Source: Actinomycetota bacterium (lineage in GTDB: Bacteria; Actinomycetota; Actinomycetes; Propionibacteriales; Propionibacteriaceae). Taken from it: a stretch of 64,000 nucleotides of DNA. Every line of letters starts with the position of its first letter. Position 1 is the first letter of the stretch. Made by a program: the position numbers and the translations under genes. The stretch is from the NCBI GenBank assembly GCA_020161795.1, contig JAIUOR010000020.1:1-64000 (forward strand). Reading direction: 5' to 3'. The notes below the pieces were generated by a model. It was not told the DNA's origin. It worked only from the letters and a program-made list of their open reading frames with translations, and made no database searches. Positions 35,587 through 43,986 of this stretch are shown here, one piece after another.

Positions 35587-36762
35587 GTGCGTAGCGTGGT
35601 GGTCCTGGGCAGTACCGGGTCGGTCGGCAGCCAGTCCGTCGAAGTGATCGGCTCCCGGCCGGACCTTTTCGAGGTGGCCGGGCTGTCCGCCGGAGGCTCC
35701 TCGGTGGGGTTGCTGATAGAGCAGGCCCGCCAGCTCCGGCCCCGGATCGTCGCGGTGCAGGATCCGGCGGCCGCCGCGCGGCTGCGCGCCGAGTTGCCGG
35801 GGGTCGAGGTCTGGGAAGGGCCGGACTCATCGATCCGGCTGGCCGCGCTGGAAGCCGACGTCGTGCTGAACGCCATCACCGGTGCCGCCGGTCTCCGTCC
35901 CACCCTGGCCACGCTCGCCGCCGGAACAACGCTGGCCTTGGCCAACAAGGAGTCCCTGGTGATCGGCGGCCATCTGGTCACCGATGCCGCCGCCGAGGGC
36001 CAGATCGTCGCGGTCGACTCCGAGCACTCCGCCTTCGCCCAAGCGCTGCGGGCCGGCCGGGCCGAGGAGGTCCGCCGGCTCATCCTGACCGCTTCGGGCG
36101 GGCCCTTCCGCGGCCGCCCGCGGGCCGAACTCGCCAACGTGACCCCGAATCAGGCGCTGGCCCACCCCACCTGGAACATGGGCCGCGTGATCACGATCAA
36201 CTCCGCCACCCTGGTGAACAAGGGGCTGGAACTGCTGGAGGCGAGCCTGCTCTACCACGTGCCGCTGGAGGCGATCCAGGTGGTCGTCCATCCGCAGTCG
36301 GTGGTGCACTCGATGGTGGAGTTCTGCGACGGCTCCACCATCGCCCAATGCTCGCCGCCGGACATGAAGCTGCCGATCGCGCTCGCCCTCACCTGGCCGG
36401 AGCGGCTGGCGGATGTCAGCGGCCCCTGCGACTGGACCCAGGCCACCGCGTGGACCTTCGAGCCGCTGGACGACGTGGCCTTCCCGGCCGTCGAGCTCGC
36501 CCGCCGGGTGGGCCTGGCCGGCGGCGTCGCGCCGGCGGTCTACAACGCGTCCAACGAGATCGCGGTGGACGCCTTCTGCGCGGGGCGGCTGAGCTTCACC
36601 GGCATCGTGGACGTGGTCGGCTGGTGCGTGGACCGGCTGGACGACCCGGACGCGACCGACTTCGGCGAGCTCTCGGTGGACGCGGTGCTGGCCGCCGACG
36701 CCTGGGCGCGGACGGCCGCGGCCGGCCGTATCACCGACCTGGAGGAATCATGGAGCTGCTGA
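35587..36762 (+). CDS. dxr: DXP reductoisomerase (MEP pathway)
   Basis: 391 residues from GTG. Converts 1-deoxy-D-xylulose 5-phosphate to MEP, the target of fosmidomycin. NADPH motif GSTGSVGSQSVEVI (8-21), ANKESLV, metal ligands in VDSEHSA, and the ASGGPFRG loop are present. Overlaps rseP by 13 nt; ispG, two genes on, is in the same pathway, the common dxr-rseP-ispG order. Confidence 0.96.
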   Translation: MRSVVVLGSTGSVGSQSVEVIGSRPDLFEVAGLSAGGSSVGLLIEQARQLRPRIVAVQDPAAAARLRAELPGVEVWEGPDSSIRLAALEADVVLNAITGAAGLRPTLATLAAGTTLALANKESLVIGGHLVTDAAAEGQIVAVDSEHSAFAQALRAGRAEEVRRLILTASGGPFRGRPRAELANVTPNQALAHPTWNMGRVITINSATLVNKGLELLEASLLYHVPLEAIQVVVHPQSVVHSMVEFCDGSTIAQCSPPDMKLPIALALTWPERLADVSGPCDWTQATAWTFEPLDDVAFPAVELARRVGLAGGVAPAVYNASNEIAVDAFCAGRLSFTGIVDVVGWCVDRLDDPDATDFGELSVDAVLAADAWARTAAAGRITDLEESWSC

Positions 36763-38039
36763 CCACGATCGGCTTCGGGATTCTCTTCTTCGCGCTCATC
36801 ATGGTCTCGGTGGCCCTGCACGAAGTGGGTCACATGCTGCCGGCCAAGCGGTTCGGCGTCCGGGTGCCGCAGTACATGGTGGGCTTCGGCCCGACCCTGT
36901 GGTCGACCACCCGCGGCGAGACCGAGTACGGCATCAAGGGCTTTCCGCTGGGTGGCTACGTCCGGCTCCTCGGCATGTACCCGCCCGGCTCCAGGCGGGA
37001 GGGGAAGGCCAGCCGGGTCGCGGAGCTGGCCGATGCGGCACGGGCCCAGGAATGGTCGCAGATCACCCCGCAGGACGTCGCCGACAACCGGCTCTTCTAC
37101 CAGAAGAAGACCTGGCAGAAGCTGGTGGTGATGTTCGGCGGGCCGTTCATGAACATCCTGATCGCCTTCGCCCTGTTCTGGGGGATCACCGCCCTGTACG
37201 GGGTGAACCGCGCCCAGACCACGATCTACCACGTCTCACAGTGCATCGTCGCCGACAGCACCCAGCGCGACTGCGAGCCCGGCGATCCGCCCACCCCGGC
37301 CGCCGAGGCCGGCCTGCGCGCCGGCGACACGGTGATCGAGTTCAACGGCACGGCGATCACCAGCTACGAACAACTCAGCGGGCTGATCCGCGCCAACCTC
37401 GACAACGAGGCGCGGATCGTCGTCGAGCGCGACGGCGACCGGGTCGAGCTCACCCCGGTCAATACGGTGATCACCCAGGTACGCGACAGCTGGGATCCCT
37501 CGCGGATCGTGTCGGCCGGCTTCCTCGGGGTGTCGCCGGAGTACGTCCTCACCAAGGGCGGCCCGGTCGAGGCACTCTCCGACATGGCGACGATGGCCGG
37601 GCAGAGCCTGGTGGCGCTGGCGCAACTGCCTGTGAAGGTGTGGAACCTGGTGGTCGACATGGTCACCGGACAGCCGCGCGACATCTACGGACCGATCAGC
37701 ATCCTGGGCGCCAGCCAGGTGGCCGGCCAGGTGATCGCGCAGGAGGATCTCAGCTGGCAGGCCCGCGCCGTCACCTTCGCCTCGCTGCTGGGTTCGATCA
37801 ACCTCTTCCTGGCGATCTTCAACCTGGTGCCGCTGCCGCCGCTGGACGGCGGCCACATGCTGGGCGCGGTCTGGGAATGGCTGCGCCGCCAGGGGGCGAG
37901 GCTGCTCCGCCGGCCCGACCCCGGCCCGGTGGACACCGCCAAGCTGCTGCCGGTCGCCTACGCCGTCGGCGGATTGCTGCTGCTGAGCGGAATCGTGCTG
38001 ATTCTGGCCGATATCATCAACCCCCTCCAGCTGTTCTGA
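36750..38039 (+). CDS. rseP: RseP/Rip1-type site-2 protease
   Basis: 429 residues from ATG 36750 (GGAGGAA before it). Intramembrane zinc metalloprotease: HEVGH (H24, E25, H28) in the first membrane helix, a PDZ domain (about 170-260, GLRAGDTVIEFNGTAI), and the third ligand in LPPLDGGH (near 364). Typical members finish the degradation of anti-sigma factors, so it could act on membrane anti-sigma proteins such as the partners of the ECF factors in this window; that link is inference. Coupled to dxr by a 13-nt overlap. Confidence 0.94.
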   Translation: MELLTTIGFGILFFALIMVSVALHEVGHMLPAKRFGVRVPQYMVGFGPTLWSTTRGETEYGIKGFPLGGYVRLLGMYPPGSRREGKASRVAELADAARAQEWSQITPQDVADNRLFYQKKTWQKLVVMFGGPFMNILIAFALFWGITALYGVNRAQTTIYHVSQCIVADSTQRDCEPGDPPTPAAEAGLRAGDTVIEFNGTAITSYEQLSGLIRANLDNEARIVVERDGDRVELTPVNTVITQVRDSWDPSRIVSAGFLGVSPEYVLTKGGPVEALSDMATMAGQSLVALAQLPVKVWNLVVDMVTGQPRDIYGPISILGASQVAGQVIAQEDLSWQARAVTFASLLGSINLFLAIFNLVPLPPLDGGHMLGAVWEWLRRQGARLLRRPDPGPVDTAKLLPVAYAVGGLLLLSGIVLILADIINPLQLF

Positions 38040-38053
38040 CGAGGGCGGACGGG

Positions 38054-38083
38054 TAGGCTGGCCGGCGGAGCCGAGCCGCCGGC
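38054..38083 (+). promoter_or_regulatory. -10 box and leader hairpin of ispG
   Basis: TAGGCT (38054-38059) is followed by GCCGGCGG/CCGCCGGC (38061-38068 and 38076-38083), an 8-bp stem in the short leader or at the end of the rseP message. No T tract follows it. ispG has its own Shine-Dalgarno (GAGGAG). Confidence 0.5.
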
Positions 38084-38103
38084 TCGAGACGAATGAGGAG
38101 TAG

Positions 38104-39252
38104 ATGACCGTCAACCTGGGGATGCCCGCCGTTCCGCCGCCCGTGCTGGCTCAGCGCCGTCCGACCCGGCAGATCAAGGTGGGCAAGGTGGCCGTCGGTG
38201 GCGATGCGCCGATCTCGGTGCAGTCGATGACCACCACCAAGACGACCGACATCAACGGCACGCTGCAGCAGATCGCCGAGCTGACCGCTACCGGCTGCGA
38301 CATCGTGCGGGTGGCCGTCCCCAGCCAGGACGATGCCGACGTGCTGCACATCATCGCCAAGAAGAGCCAGATCCCGGTGATCGCCGACATCCACTTCCAG
38401 CCGAAGTACGTCTACGCCGCGATCGACGCCGGCTGCGCGGCCGTCCGGGTGAACCCGGGCAACATCCGTGCCTTCGACGACCAGGTCAAGCAGATCGCCC
38501 AGGCGGCCTCCGACGCGGGGGTGTCGATCCGGATCGGGGTCAACGCCGGGTCGCTCGACAAGCGGCTGCTGGCCAAGTACGGCGCGCCGACCGCCGAGGC
38601 GCTGGTCGAATCGGCGCTCTGGGAGGCCAGCCTCTTCGAGGAGCACGACTTCCGGGATTTCAAGATCTCCGTCAAGCATCACGACCCGGTTGTCATGGTG
38701 CGCGCCTACGAACTGCTCTCGCAGGCCTGCGACTACCCGCTGCACCTCGGGGTCACCGAGGCCGGGCCGGCCTTCCAGGGGACGATCAAGAGCTCGGTCG
38801 CCTTCGGCGCGCTGCTGGCGAAGGGGATCGGCGACACCATCCGGGTCTCGCTGTCCGCGCCGCCGGCCGAGGAGGTGAAGGTCGGCATCAAGATCCTGGA
38901 GTCGCTGAACCTGCGTCCCCGGCATCTGGAAATCGTCTCCTGCCCCTCCTGCGGCCGCGCCCAGGTGGACGTCTACAAGCTGGCCGACGAGGTCACCGCC
39001 GGGCTGGAGGGCATGGAGGTGCCGCTCCGGGTCGCCGTCATGGGCTGCGTCGTCAACGGACCCGGCGAGGCCCGCGAGGCGGATCTGGGCGTGGCCTCCG
39101 GCAACGGCAAGGGGCAGATCTTCGTCAAGGGTGAGGTGATCAAGACGGTGCCCGAATCCGAGATCGTGGCCACCCTGATCGCCGAGGCCAACCGGCTGGC
39201 GGCCGAGGCACCCGCGGACGCGACCGGTTCCGTCCGGGTGAGCGTGGGCTGA
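38104..39252 (+). CDS. ispG: HMBPP synthase IspG/GcpE (MEP pathway)
   Basis: 382 residues. Reduces MEcPP to HMBPP with a [4Fe-4S] cluster held by C280, C283 (CPSC) and C315 ([10 protein letters not shown]), with E322 as the fourth ligand. N-terminal TIM barrel starts [24 protein letters not shown]. Normal length for bacterial IspG. Depends on Fe-S assembly and shares the isoprenoid pathway with dxr upstream. Confidence 0.96.
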   Translation: MTVNLGMPAVPPPVLAQRRPTRQIKVGKVAVGGDAPISVQSMTTTKTTDINGTLQQIAELTATGCDIVRVAVPSQDDADVLHIIAKKSQIPVIADIHFQPKYVYAAIDAGCAAVRVNPGNIRAFDDQVKQIAQAASDAGVSIRIGVNAGSLDKRLLAKYGAPTAEALVESALWEASLFEEHDFRDFKISVKHHDPVVMVRAYELLSQACDYPLHLGVTEAGPAFQGTIKSSVAFGALLAKGIGDTIRVSLSAPPAEEVKVGIKILESLNLRPRHLEIVSCPSCGRAQVDVYKLADEVTAGLEGMEVPLRVAVMGCVVNGPGEAREADLGVASGNGKGQIFVKGEVIKTVPESEIVATLIAEANRLAAEAPADATGSVRVSVG

Positions 39253-39255
39253 GCC

Positions 39256-40086
39256 ATGTCCGCCCGGATCCTGACGGCCGCGGACGCGCCGTTAGTCCGG
39301 GATCTCGTTGCCGCCGATCCGGTGGGCAATGTCTTCATCGGCTCCCGGCTCGACGCCGGTGTGCTCAGCCCGGCCGGCCCGGGGGTGTTGTGGGGCTGGC
39401 CGGCTGAACAGCCGACGGCGCTGCTGCACATCGGTGCCAACCTGGTGCCGCTGGCACCCGACCTGGCAGCGATCCCGGCCTTCGTCGAGGCGGCCGGACG
39501 ACGCCGCACCTGCCAATCGATCGTCGGGCCGAGCTGGCTGGCCCTGCCGCTGTGGCAGGCTCTGGCCGAGCGCTGGGGGAGCCCCTATCGCGATGTGCGC
39601 GAGGTGCGCCGGCGCCAGCCGGTGATGAGTCTCTCCGGGCCGCCCGGCTGCGCGAGCCATCCCGGCGTCCGGCCGATCACCGGCGCCGACTTCGCCAGCT
39701 ACCTGGAGGCCTCGATCGCGATGTACACCGAGGAGGTCGGCTCGGATCCGCTGTCCGTCGGCGGCGGCGTCGGCTACCGCGGCTACTGCCGCTGGCTGGT
39801 CGACTCCGGCCGGGCCTACGGCATCGTCAAGGACGGCCGGGTGATCTTCAAGAGCGACGTGGGCGCCGCCAGCGACGGGGTGGCCCAGATCCAGGGGGTC
39901 TGGCTCGACCCCGCGCTGCGCGGCCGCGGCCTGGCCGCTCCGGCCATGGCGGGCGTAGTGGAGTACATCCTGGCCGACTACGCCACCGCGTCGCTCTACG
40001 TCAACGACTTCAACGTGCGCGCGATCCGCTGCTACCAGCGGGTCGGCTTCACCACCGTGGGCGAGTTCGCGACGATCCTGTACTGA
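39256..40086 (+). CDS. GNAT acetyltransferase with DUF4081-like N-terminus
   Basis: 276 residues, 3 nt after ispG. The N-terminal half (about 1-130) resembles DUF4081; the C-terminal half is a GNAT domain with acetyl-CoA loop VWLDPALRGRGLAAPAM and the C-terminal VNDFNVRAIRCYQRVGFTTVGEF. A gene of this type follows ispG in many actinobacteria. Acceptor unknown. Confidence 0.87.
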   Translation: MSARILTAADAPLVRDLVAADPVGNVFIGSRLDAGVLSPAGPGVLWGWPAEQPTALLHIGANLVPLAPDLAAIPAFVEAAGRRRTCQSIVGPSWLALPLWQALAERWGSPYRDVREVRRRQPVMSLSGPPGCASHPGVRPITGADFASYLEASIAMYTEEVGSDPLSVGGGVGYRGYCRWLVDSGRAYGIVKDGRVIFKSDVGAASDGVAQIQGVWLDPALRGRGLAAPAMAGVVEYILADYATASLYVNDFNVRAIRCYQRVGFTTVGEFATILY

Positions 40087-40097
40087 CGCGGAGTCGC

Positions 40098-40103
40098 TAG
40101 GCT
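40098..40103 (+). promoter_or_regulatory. -10 box of proS
   Basis: TAGGCT ends 6 nt before the GTG at 40110; leaderless start inferred. Confidence 0.6.
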
Positions 40104-40109
40104 AAGCCG

Positions 40110-41894
40110 GTGATCACCCGACTCTCCAGCTACTTCGTCCGCACCCTGCGCGAGGATCCCGCCGACGCCGAACTGCCCAGCCACAAGCTGCTGGTGCGGG
40201 CCGGCTACATTCGGCGGGTCGCGCCCGGCATCTACTCCTGGCTGCCGCTCGGGCTGCGGGTGCTGGCCAAGGTGGAGCAGATCGTCCGCGAGGAGATGGA
40301 CGCCATCGGCGCCCAGGAGGTGCGCTTCCCGGCGCTGCTGCCGCGCGAGCCCTACGAGGCCACCGGACGCTGGACGGAGTACGGCCCGAACCTGTTCCGC
40401 CTGCACGACCGGAAGTCCGGCGACTACCTGCTCGGCCCCACCCACGAGGAGATGTTCACCCTGATGGTGAAGGATCTCTACTCCTCGTACAAGGACCTGC
40501 CGCTGGCGCTCTACCAGATCCAGATCAAGTACCGCGACGAGGCCCGGCCGCGCGCCGGCCTGCTGCGCGGGCGCGAGTTCATCATGAAGGACTCCTACTC
40601 CTTCGACATCGACGACGCCGGCCTGGCCGCCTCGTACCAGCGCCATCGGGACGCCTACGTGCGGATCTTCGATCGGCTCGGCCTGGAGTACGTGATCGTG
40701 CAGGCCACCTCCGGGGCTATGGGCGGCTCGGCCTCGGAGGAGTTCCTGGCGGTCTCGCCCAACGGCGAGGACACCTTCGTCCGTTCGCCGGGAGGCTACG
40801 CGGCCAATGTCGAGGCGGTCTCGATCGCCCCGCCACAGCCCACCGACGCCGAAGGGATCCCGGCGCCCCGCGCGATCCTCACCCCCGGCGCCGCGACCAT
40901 CGACACCCTCGTGGACGCAGCCAACCAGGTCGCGCCGCGGGCGGATCGTCCTTGGCGGGGCAGCGACACGCTGAAGAACGTCGCCTTCCGGCTGGTCTGG
41001 CCCGACGGTCGCTCCGAGTTGCTCGTCGTGGGCCTGCCCGGTGATCGGGACATCGATCTGAAACGGCTGGACGCGGCCATCGCGCCGGCCGAGGCGACCC
41101 CGCTGACCGAGGAGGACTTCACCGCCAACCCCGGCCTGGTGAAGGGCTACATCGGCCCGGTCGCGCTGGACGGCGACGCAGTGCTGGCGCACCTGGGCAG
41201 CGAGGCTGCCACCGGCATCCGCTATCTGGTGGATCCCCGGGTCGTGCCCGGCACCGCATGGCTGACCGGCGCCAACGTCGCCGACACCCACCTGATCGAT
41301 GTGGTGGCCGGGCGGGACTTCACCGCCGACGGCGTGCTGGACGTCGCCGAGATCCGCGACGGAGACCCGGCGCCGGACGGTTCCGGTCCGCTCAGCCTGG
41401 CCCGCGGCATCGAGATGGGCCACATCTTCCAGCTCGGCCGCAAGTACGCCGACGCGCTGGGGCTGAAGGTGCTGGATTCCAACGGCAAGCTGGTGACGGT
41501 GACCATGGGCTCCTACGGCGTGGGCGTCTCCCGTGCTGTCGCCGCGGTGGCCGAGGCCACCTGCGACGACAAGGGCCTGTCCTGGCCGCGCGCCCTGGCG
41601 CCGTTCGACCTCCAGATCGTCGCCACCGGCAAGGACGAGGCAGTGTTCGCCGCCGCCGAGCAGCTGGCCGCGGAACTGGACGCCGCCGGTGTCGCCGTGC
41701 TGCTGGACGATCGCAAGGCATCGCCCGGGGTGAAGTTCGCCGACGCCGAACTGCTCGGCATCCCCACCACCGTGATCGTGGGACGCGGTCTGACCGACGG
41801 CCTGCTGGAACTCCGCGACCGGGCCACCGGGGAGCGCAGCGACCTGCCCGTCGAGGGCGCGGCCGCGCGGCTGAGGGAGATCGTCGCCGGGTAG
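40110..41894 (+). CDS. proS: Prolyl-tRNA synthetase, bacterial (long) type
   Basis: 594 residues from GTG. Class II synthetase: motif 1 [20 protein letters not shown], motif 2 [27 protein letters not shown], motif 3 [10 protein letters not shown]. The large insertion (about 240-400) is the editing (INS) domain that hydrolyses Ala-tRNA(Pro), marking the E. coli-like form. The C-terminal anticodon-binding domain begins [11 protein letters not shown]. Confidence 0.97.
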   Translation: MITRLSSYFVRTLREDPADAELPSHKLLVRAGYIRRVAPGIYSWLPLGLRVLAKVEQIVREEMDAIGAQEVRFPALLPREPYEATGRWTEYGPNLFRLHDRKSGDYLLGPTHEEMFTLMVKDLYSSYKDLPLALYQIQIKYRDEARPRAGLLRGREFIMKDSYSFDIDDAGLAASYQRHRDAYVRIFDRLGLEYVIVQATSGAMGGSASEEFLAVSPNGEDTFVRSPGGYAANVEAVSIAPPQPTDAEGIPAPRAILTPGAATIDTLVDAANQVAPRADRPWRGSDTLKNVAFRLVWPDGRSELLVVGLPGDRDIDLKRLDAAIAPAEATPLTEEDFTANPGLVKGYIGPVALDGDAVLAHLGSEAATGIRYLVDPRVVPGTAWLTGANVADTHLIDVVAGRDFTADGVLDVAEIRDGDPAPDGSGPLSLARGIEMGHIFQLGRKYADALGLKVLDSNGKLVTVTMGSYGVGVSRAVAAVAEATCDDKGLSWPRALAPFDLQIVATGKDEAVFAAAEQLAAELDAAGVAVLLDDRKASPGVKFADAELLGIPTTVIVGRGLTDGLLELRDRATGERSDLPVEGAAARLREIVAG

Positions 41895-42024
41895 CAGCCG
41901 GCCGGTGGTCGCCAGATCCCGGAGGTCAGGCCCGGGTGGCGGTAGTGGGGTCGGGGCCTGGCCCTTCTCCCGTCATCCCGGTCGTGGCCGAGATGGGGCT
42001 CTCCGGAAACACAGCGGGCCCGGC

Positions 42025-42030
42025 TAAGCT
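42025..42030 (+). promoter_or_regulatory. -10 box of the rimP-nusA operon
   Basis: TAAGCT about 40 nt before ATG 42070, giving a short leader with GAAGGAC as Shine-Dalgarno. The 175-nt gap between proS and rimP holds no gene. Confidence 0.4.
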
Positions 42031-42069
42031 GGCCGACTACAACCGCACCGGACAATCGAAGGACGCTCC

Positions 42070-42543
42070 ATGAAGATCCCCGACCTGGAACGGCTGCTGA
42101 CGCCCGTCGTCGCCGCCCAGAACCTCGAGATCGACCGGATCGAGGTGCTGTCGGCCGGACGGCGCAAGGTGGTACGCGTCTTTCTCGACGGTGACGGGCC
42201 CGAGGGGTTGGGGCCGTCCCTGGATGAGATCGCCGAGGCGACCCGGGCGATCTCGACCACGCTGGACGACTCGCCGATCACCGGCCAGGCTCCCTACACG
42301 CTGGAGGTGTCCTCCCGCGGCGTGGGCCGTCCGCTCACCGAACCCAAGCACTACCGACGCAACCGGGGCCGCCTGGTGACGGTAGCCGGGGCAGCCCTCG
42401 ATCTCACCGGACGGATCGCCGCCGTCGCTGACGGCCAGGTGACCCTGGACGTGGACGGCACGACGCACAGCATCGATCTCGATGCGATCGACAAAGCAGT
42501 GGTGCAGGTGGAGTTCAGCCGCCTGCCCGAGGAGGAGATCTGA
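42070..42543 (+). CDS. rimP: Ribosome maturation factor RimP
   Basis: 157 residues. Helps assemble the 30S subunit. N-terminal domain with [19 protein letters not shown]-like start ([16 protein letters not shown]) and the [20 protein letters not shown] segment between domains. First gene of rimP-nusA-ylxR-infB; stop overlaps the nusA ATG (TGATG). Confidence 0.94.
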   Translation: MKIPDLERLLTPVVAAQNLEIDRIEVLSAGRRKVVRVFLDGDGPEGLGPSLDEIAEATRAISTTLDDSPITGQAPYTLEVSSRGVGRPLTEPKHYRRNRGRLVTVAGAALDLTGRIAAVADGQVTLDVDGTTHSIDLDAIDKAVVQVEFSRLPEEEI

Positions 42544-43511
42544 TGGACATCGACCTTCAAGCGCTCAAGCAACTGGAGCGTGACAAGGAGATCCGGATGG
42601 ATGTCCTGTTGCGCGCGCTCGAGGACGCGTTGCTCAACGCCTACGCCAAGACCCCGGGCGCGATCGACGGCGCCCGGGTTACCGTCGACACCAAGTCGGG
42701 CAAGGTCACGGTGCTCGCGCCCGAGCTGGACGACGAGGGAAACCAGGTCGGCGAGTTCGACGACACCCCGGAGGGATTCGGCCGGGTGGCGGCGGCGACC
42801 GCGCGGCAGGTGATCTTCCAGCGGCTGCGCGAGGCCGAGGACGAGCAGAAGTTCGGCCACTTCTCGGCCACCGAGGGCGACATCCTGCTGGGCGTCGTCC
42901 AGCAGGATCGCGACAGCCGTACCGTCCGGGTCGACCTGGGCTCGATCGAGGCCATCCTGCCGCTGGCCGAGCAGGCGCCGGGGGAGGAGTACACCCACGG
43001 CAAGCGGCTGCGGGTCTACGTCGTGAGCGTGCGGCGCGATCCCCGCGGCCCGCAGGTGGTGGTCTCGCGGACCCATCCCGGCCTGGTGGCCAAGCTCTTC
43101 CGGCTCGAGGTGCCCGAGATCGAGCAGGGTGTGGTGGAGATCAAGGCGATCGCGCGAGAGGCCGGACACCGCACCAAGATCGCCGTGCTCAGCCACGCCA
43201 AGGACATCTCGGCCAAGGGCGCCTGCATCGGGCCGATGGGCCAGCGGGTGCGCGCGGTGATGCATGAGCTGAACGAGGAGAAGATCGACATCATCGACTA
43301 CTCCGACGACCCGGCGGAGTTCGTGGCGCAGGCCCTCTCGCCCGCCAAGGTCACCGCGGTGACGGTGACCGATGCCACCGCCAAGGCCGCCCGGGTGATC
43401 GTTCCCGACTACCAGCTCTCGCTCGCGATCGGACGCGAGGGGCAGAACGCCCGGCTCGCCGCCCGGCTCACCGGCTGGCGGATCGACATCCGTCCCGACA
43501 CCGCCGAGTAG
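42543..43511 (+). CDS. nusA: Transcription factor NusA
   Basis: 322 residues, short actinobacterial form lacking the C-terminal acidic repeats of E. coli NusA. Order: N-terminal RNAP-binding domain, S1 domain ([23 protein letters not shown]), two KH domains ([18 protein letters not shown] ... [18 protein letters not shown]). Controls pausing, termination and rRNA antitermination. Coupled to rimP. Confidence 0.97.
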   Translation: MDIDLQALKQLERDKEIRMDVLLRALEDALLNAYAKTPGAIDGARVTVDTKSGKVTVLAPELDDEGNQVGEFDDTPEGFGRVAAATARQVIFQRLREAEDEQKFGHFSATEGDILLGVVQQDRDSRTVRVDLGSIEAILPLAEQAPGEEYTHGKRLRVYVVSVRRDPRGPQVVVSRTHPGLVAKLFRLEVPEIEQGVVEIKAIAREAGHRTKIAVLSHAKDISAKGACIGPMGQRVRAVMHELNEEKIDIIDYSDDPAEFVAQALSPAKVTAVTVTDATAKAARVIVPDYQLSLAIGREGQNARLAARLTGWRIDIRPDTAE

Positions 43512-43513
43512 GG

Positions 43514-43765
43514 GTGGCTGCGCCGATCCGGATGTGCGCCGGCTGCCGCGAGCGCGCTCCCCAGGCCGAGTTGCTCCGGCTGGTCTGGCAGGAGGGCGCC
43601 GGCGTGGTCGTCGACGCCGCTCGTCGCCTGCCCGGCCGTGGGGTGAGCCTGCATCCGGGTTGCGCCGCCCTGGTGCTCCGCAATCGCGGAGTGGGGCGTG
43701 GCCTGCGCCGCGAGGTGGACGGCGAGCAGCTGCGCGCCTTGCTGGATTCGCTGCCGCAGGGGTGA
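43514..43765 (+). CDS. YlxR family RNA-binding protein
   Basis: 83 residues from GTG, 2 nt after nusA. YlxR core: IRMCAGCRERAPQAELLRL, and LPGRGVSLHPGC. Small nucleic-acid-binding protein of the nusA-infB operon; homologues are reported as RNase P modulators and nucleoid-associated regulators. The stop codon directly precedes a hairpin at 43771. Confidence 0.9.
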   Translation: MAAPIRMCAGCRERAPQAELLRLVWQEGAGVVVDAARRLPGRGVSLHPGCAALVLRNRGVGRGLRREVDGEQLRALLDSLPQG

Positions 43766-43770
43766 AGACA

Positions 43771-43788
43771 CCCGCCTGCGAAGGCGGG
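43771..43788 (+). terminator. Stem-loop downstream of ylxR
   Basis: CCCGCCT (43771-43777) and AGGCGGG (43782-43788) around GCGA. No T tract follows, so intrinsic termination is doubtful. The wording GAAG..CCCGCC...GGCGGGGAGC also resembles right ends of IS200/IS605 elements. Confidence 0.4.
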
Positions 43789-43847
43789 GAGCTCGGGGTG
43801 GCAACCCACGCCACGCCGCCGATTAAGTGACCGGGGCGCATCGGCGT

Positions 43848-43853
43848 TAGACT
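43848..43853 (+). promoter_or_regulatory. -10 box before infB
   Basis: TAGACT about 135 nt before the infB start. A 5-nt loop hairpin (GTCCGCC 43865-43871 / GGCGGAC 43877-43883) follows at the expected 5' end of the message. Confidence 0.5.
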
Positions 43854-43908
43854 GTTCGCTGCGCGTCCGCCGCCGTGGCGGACACAACCAGAAAGTGGGC
43901 TAACGCTC

Positions 43909-43951
43909 ATGACCACTCGATGAGTACCCAGAAATGAGCAACAACAACTAG
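43909..43951 (+). promoter_or_regulatory. Chain of three overlapping mini-ORFs in the infB leader
   Basis: Three 4-5 codon ORFs, each beginning inside the stop of the one before through ATGA: MTTR (43909-43923), MSTQK (43920-43937) and MSNNN (43934-43951). A purine stretch (GAAAGTGGG) precedes the first ATG. They end 35 nt before the infB start, whose own Shine-Dalgarno is GAAGGAGAG (43976-43984). Reads like a translation-coupled leader; could be chance in a non-coding leader. Confidence 0.4.
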
Positions 43952-43986
43952 CTGGTCTGCGCACAGCGCGGGCCTGAAGGAGAGTA

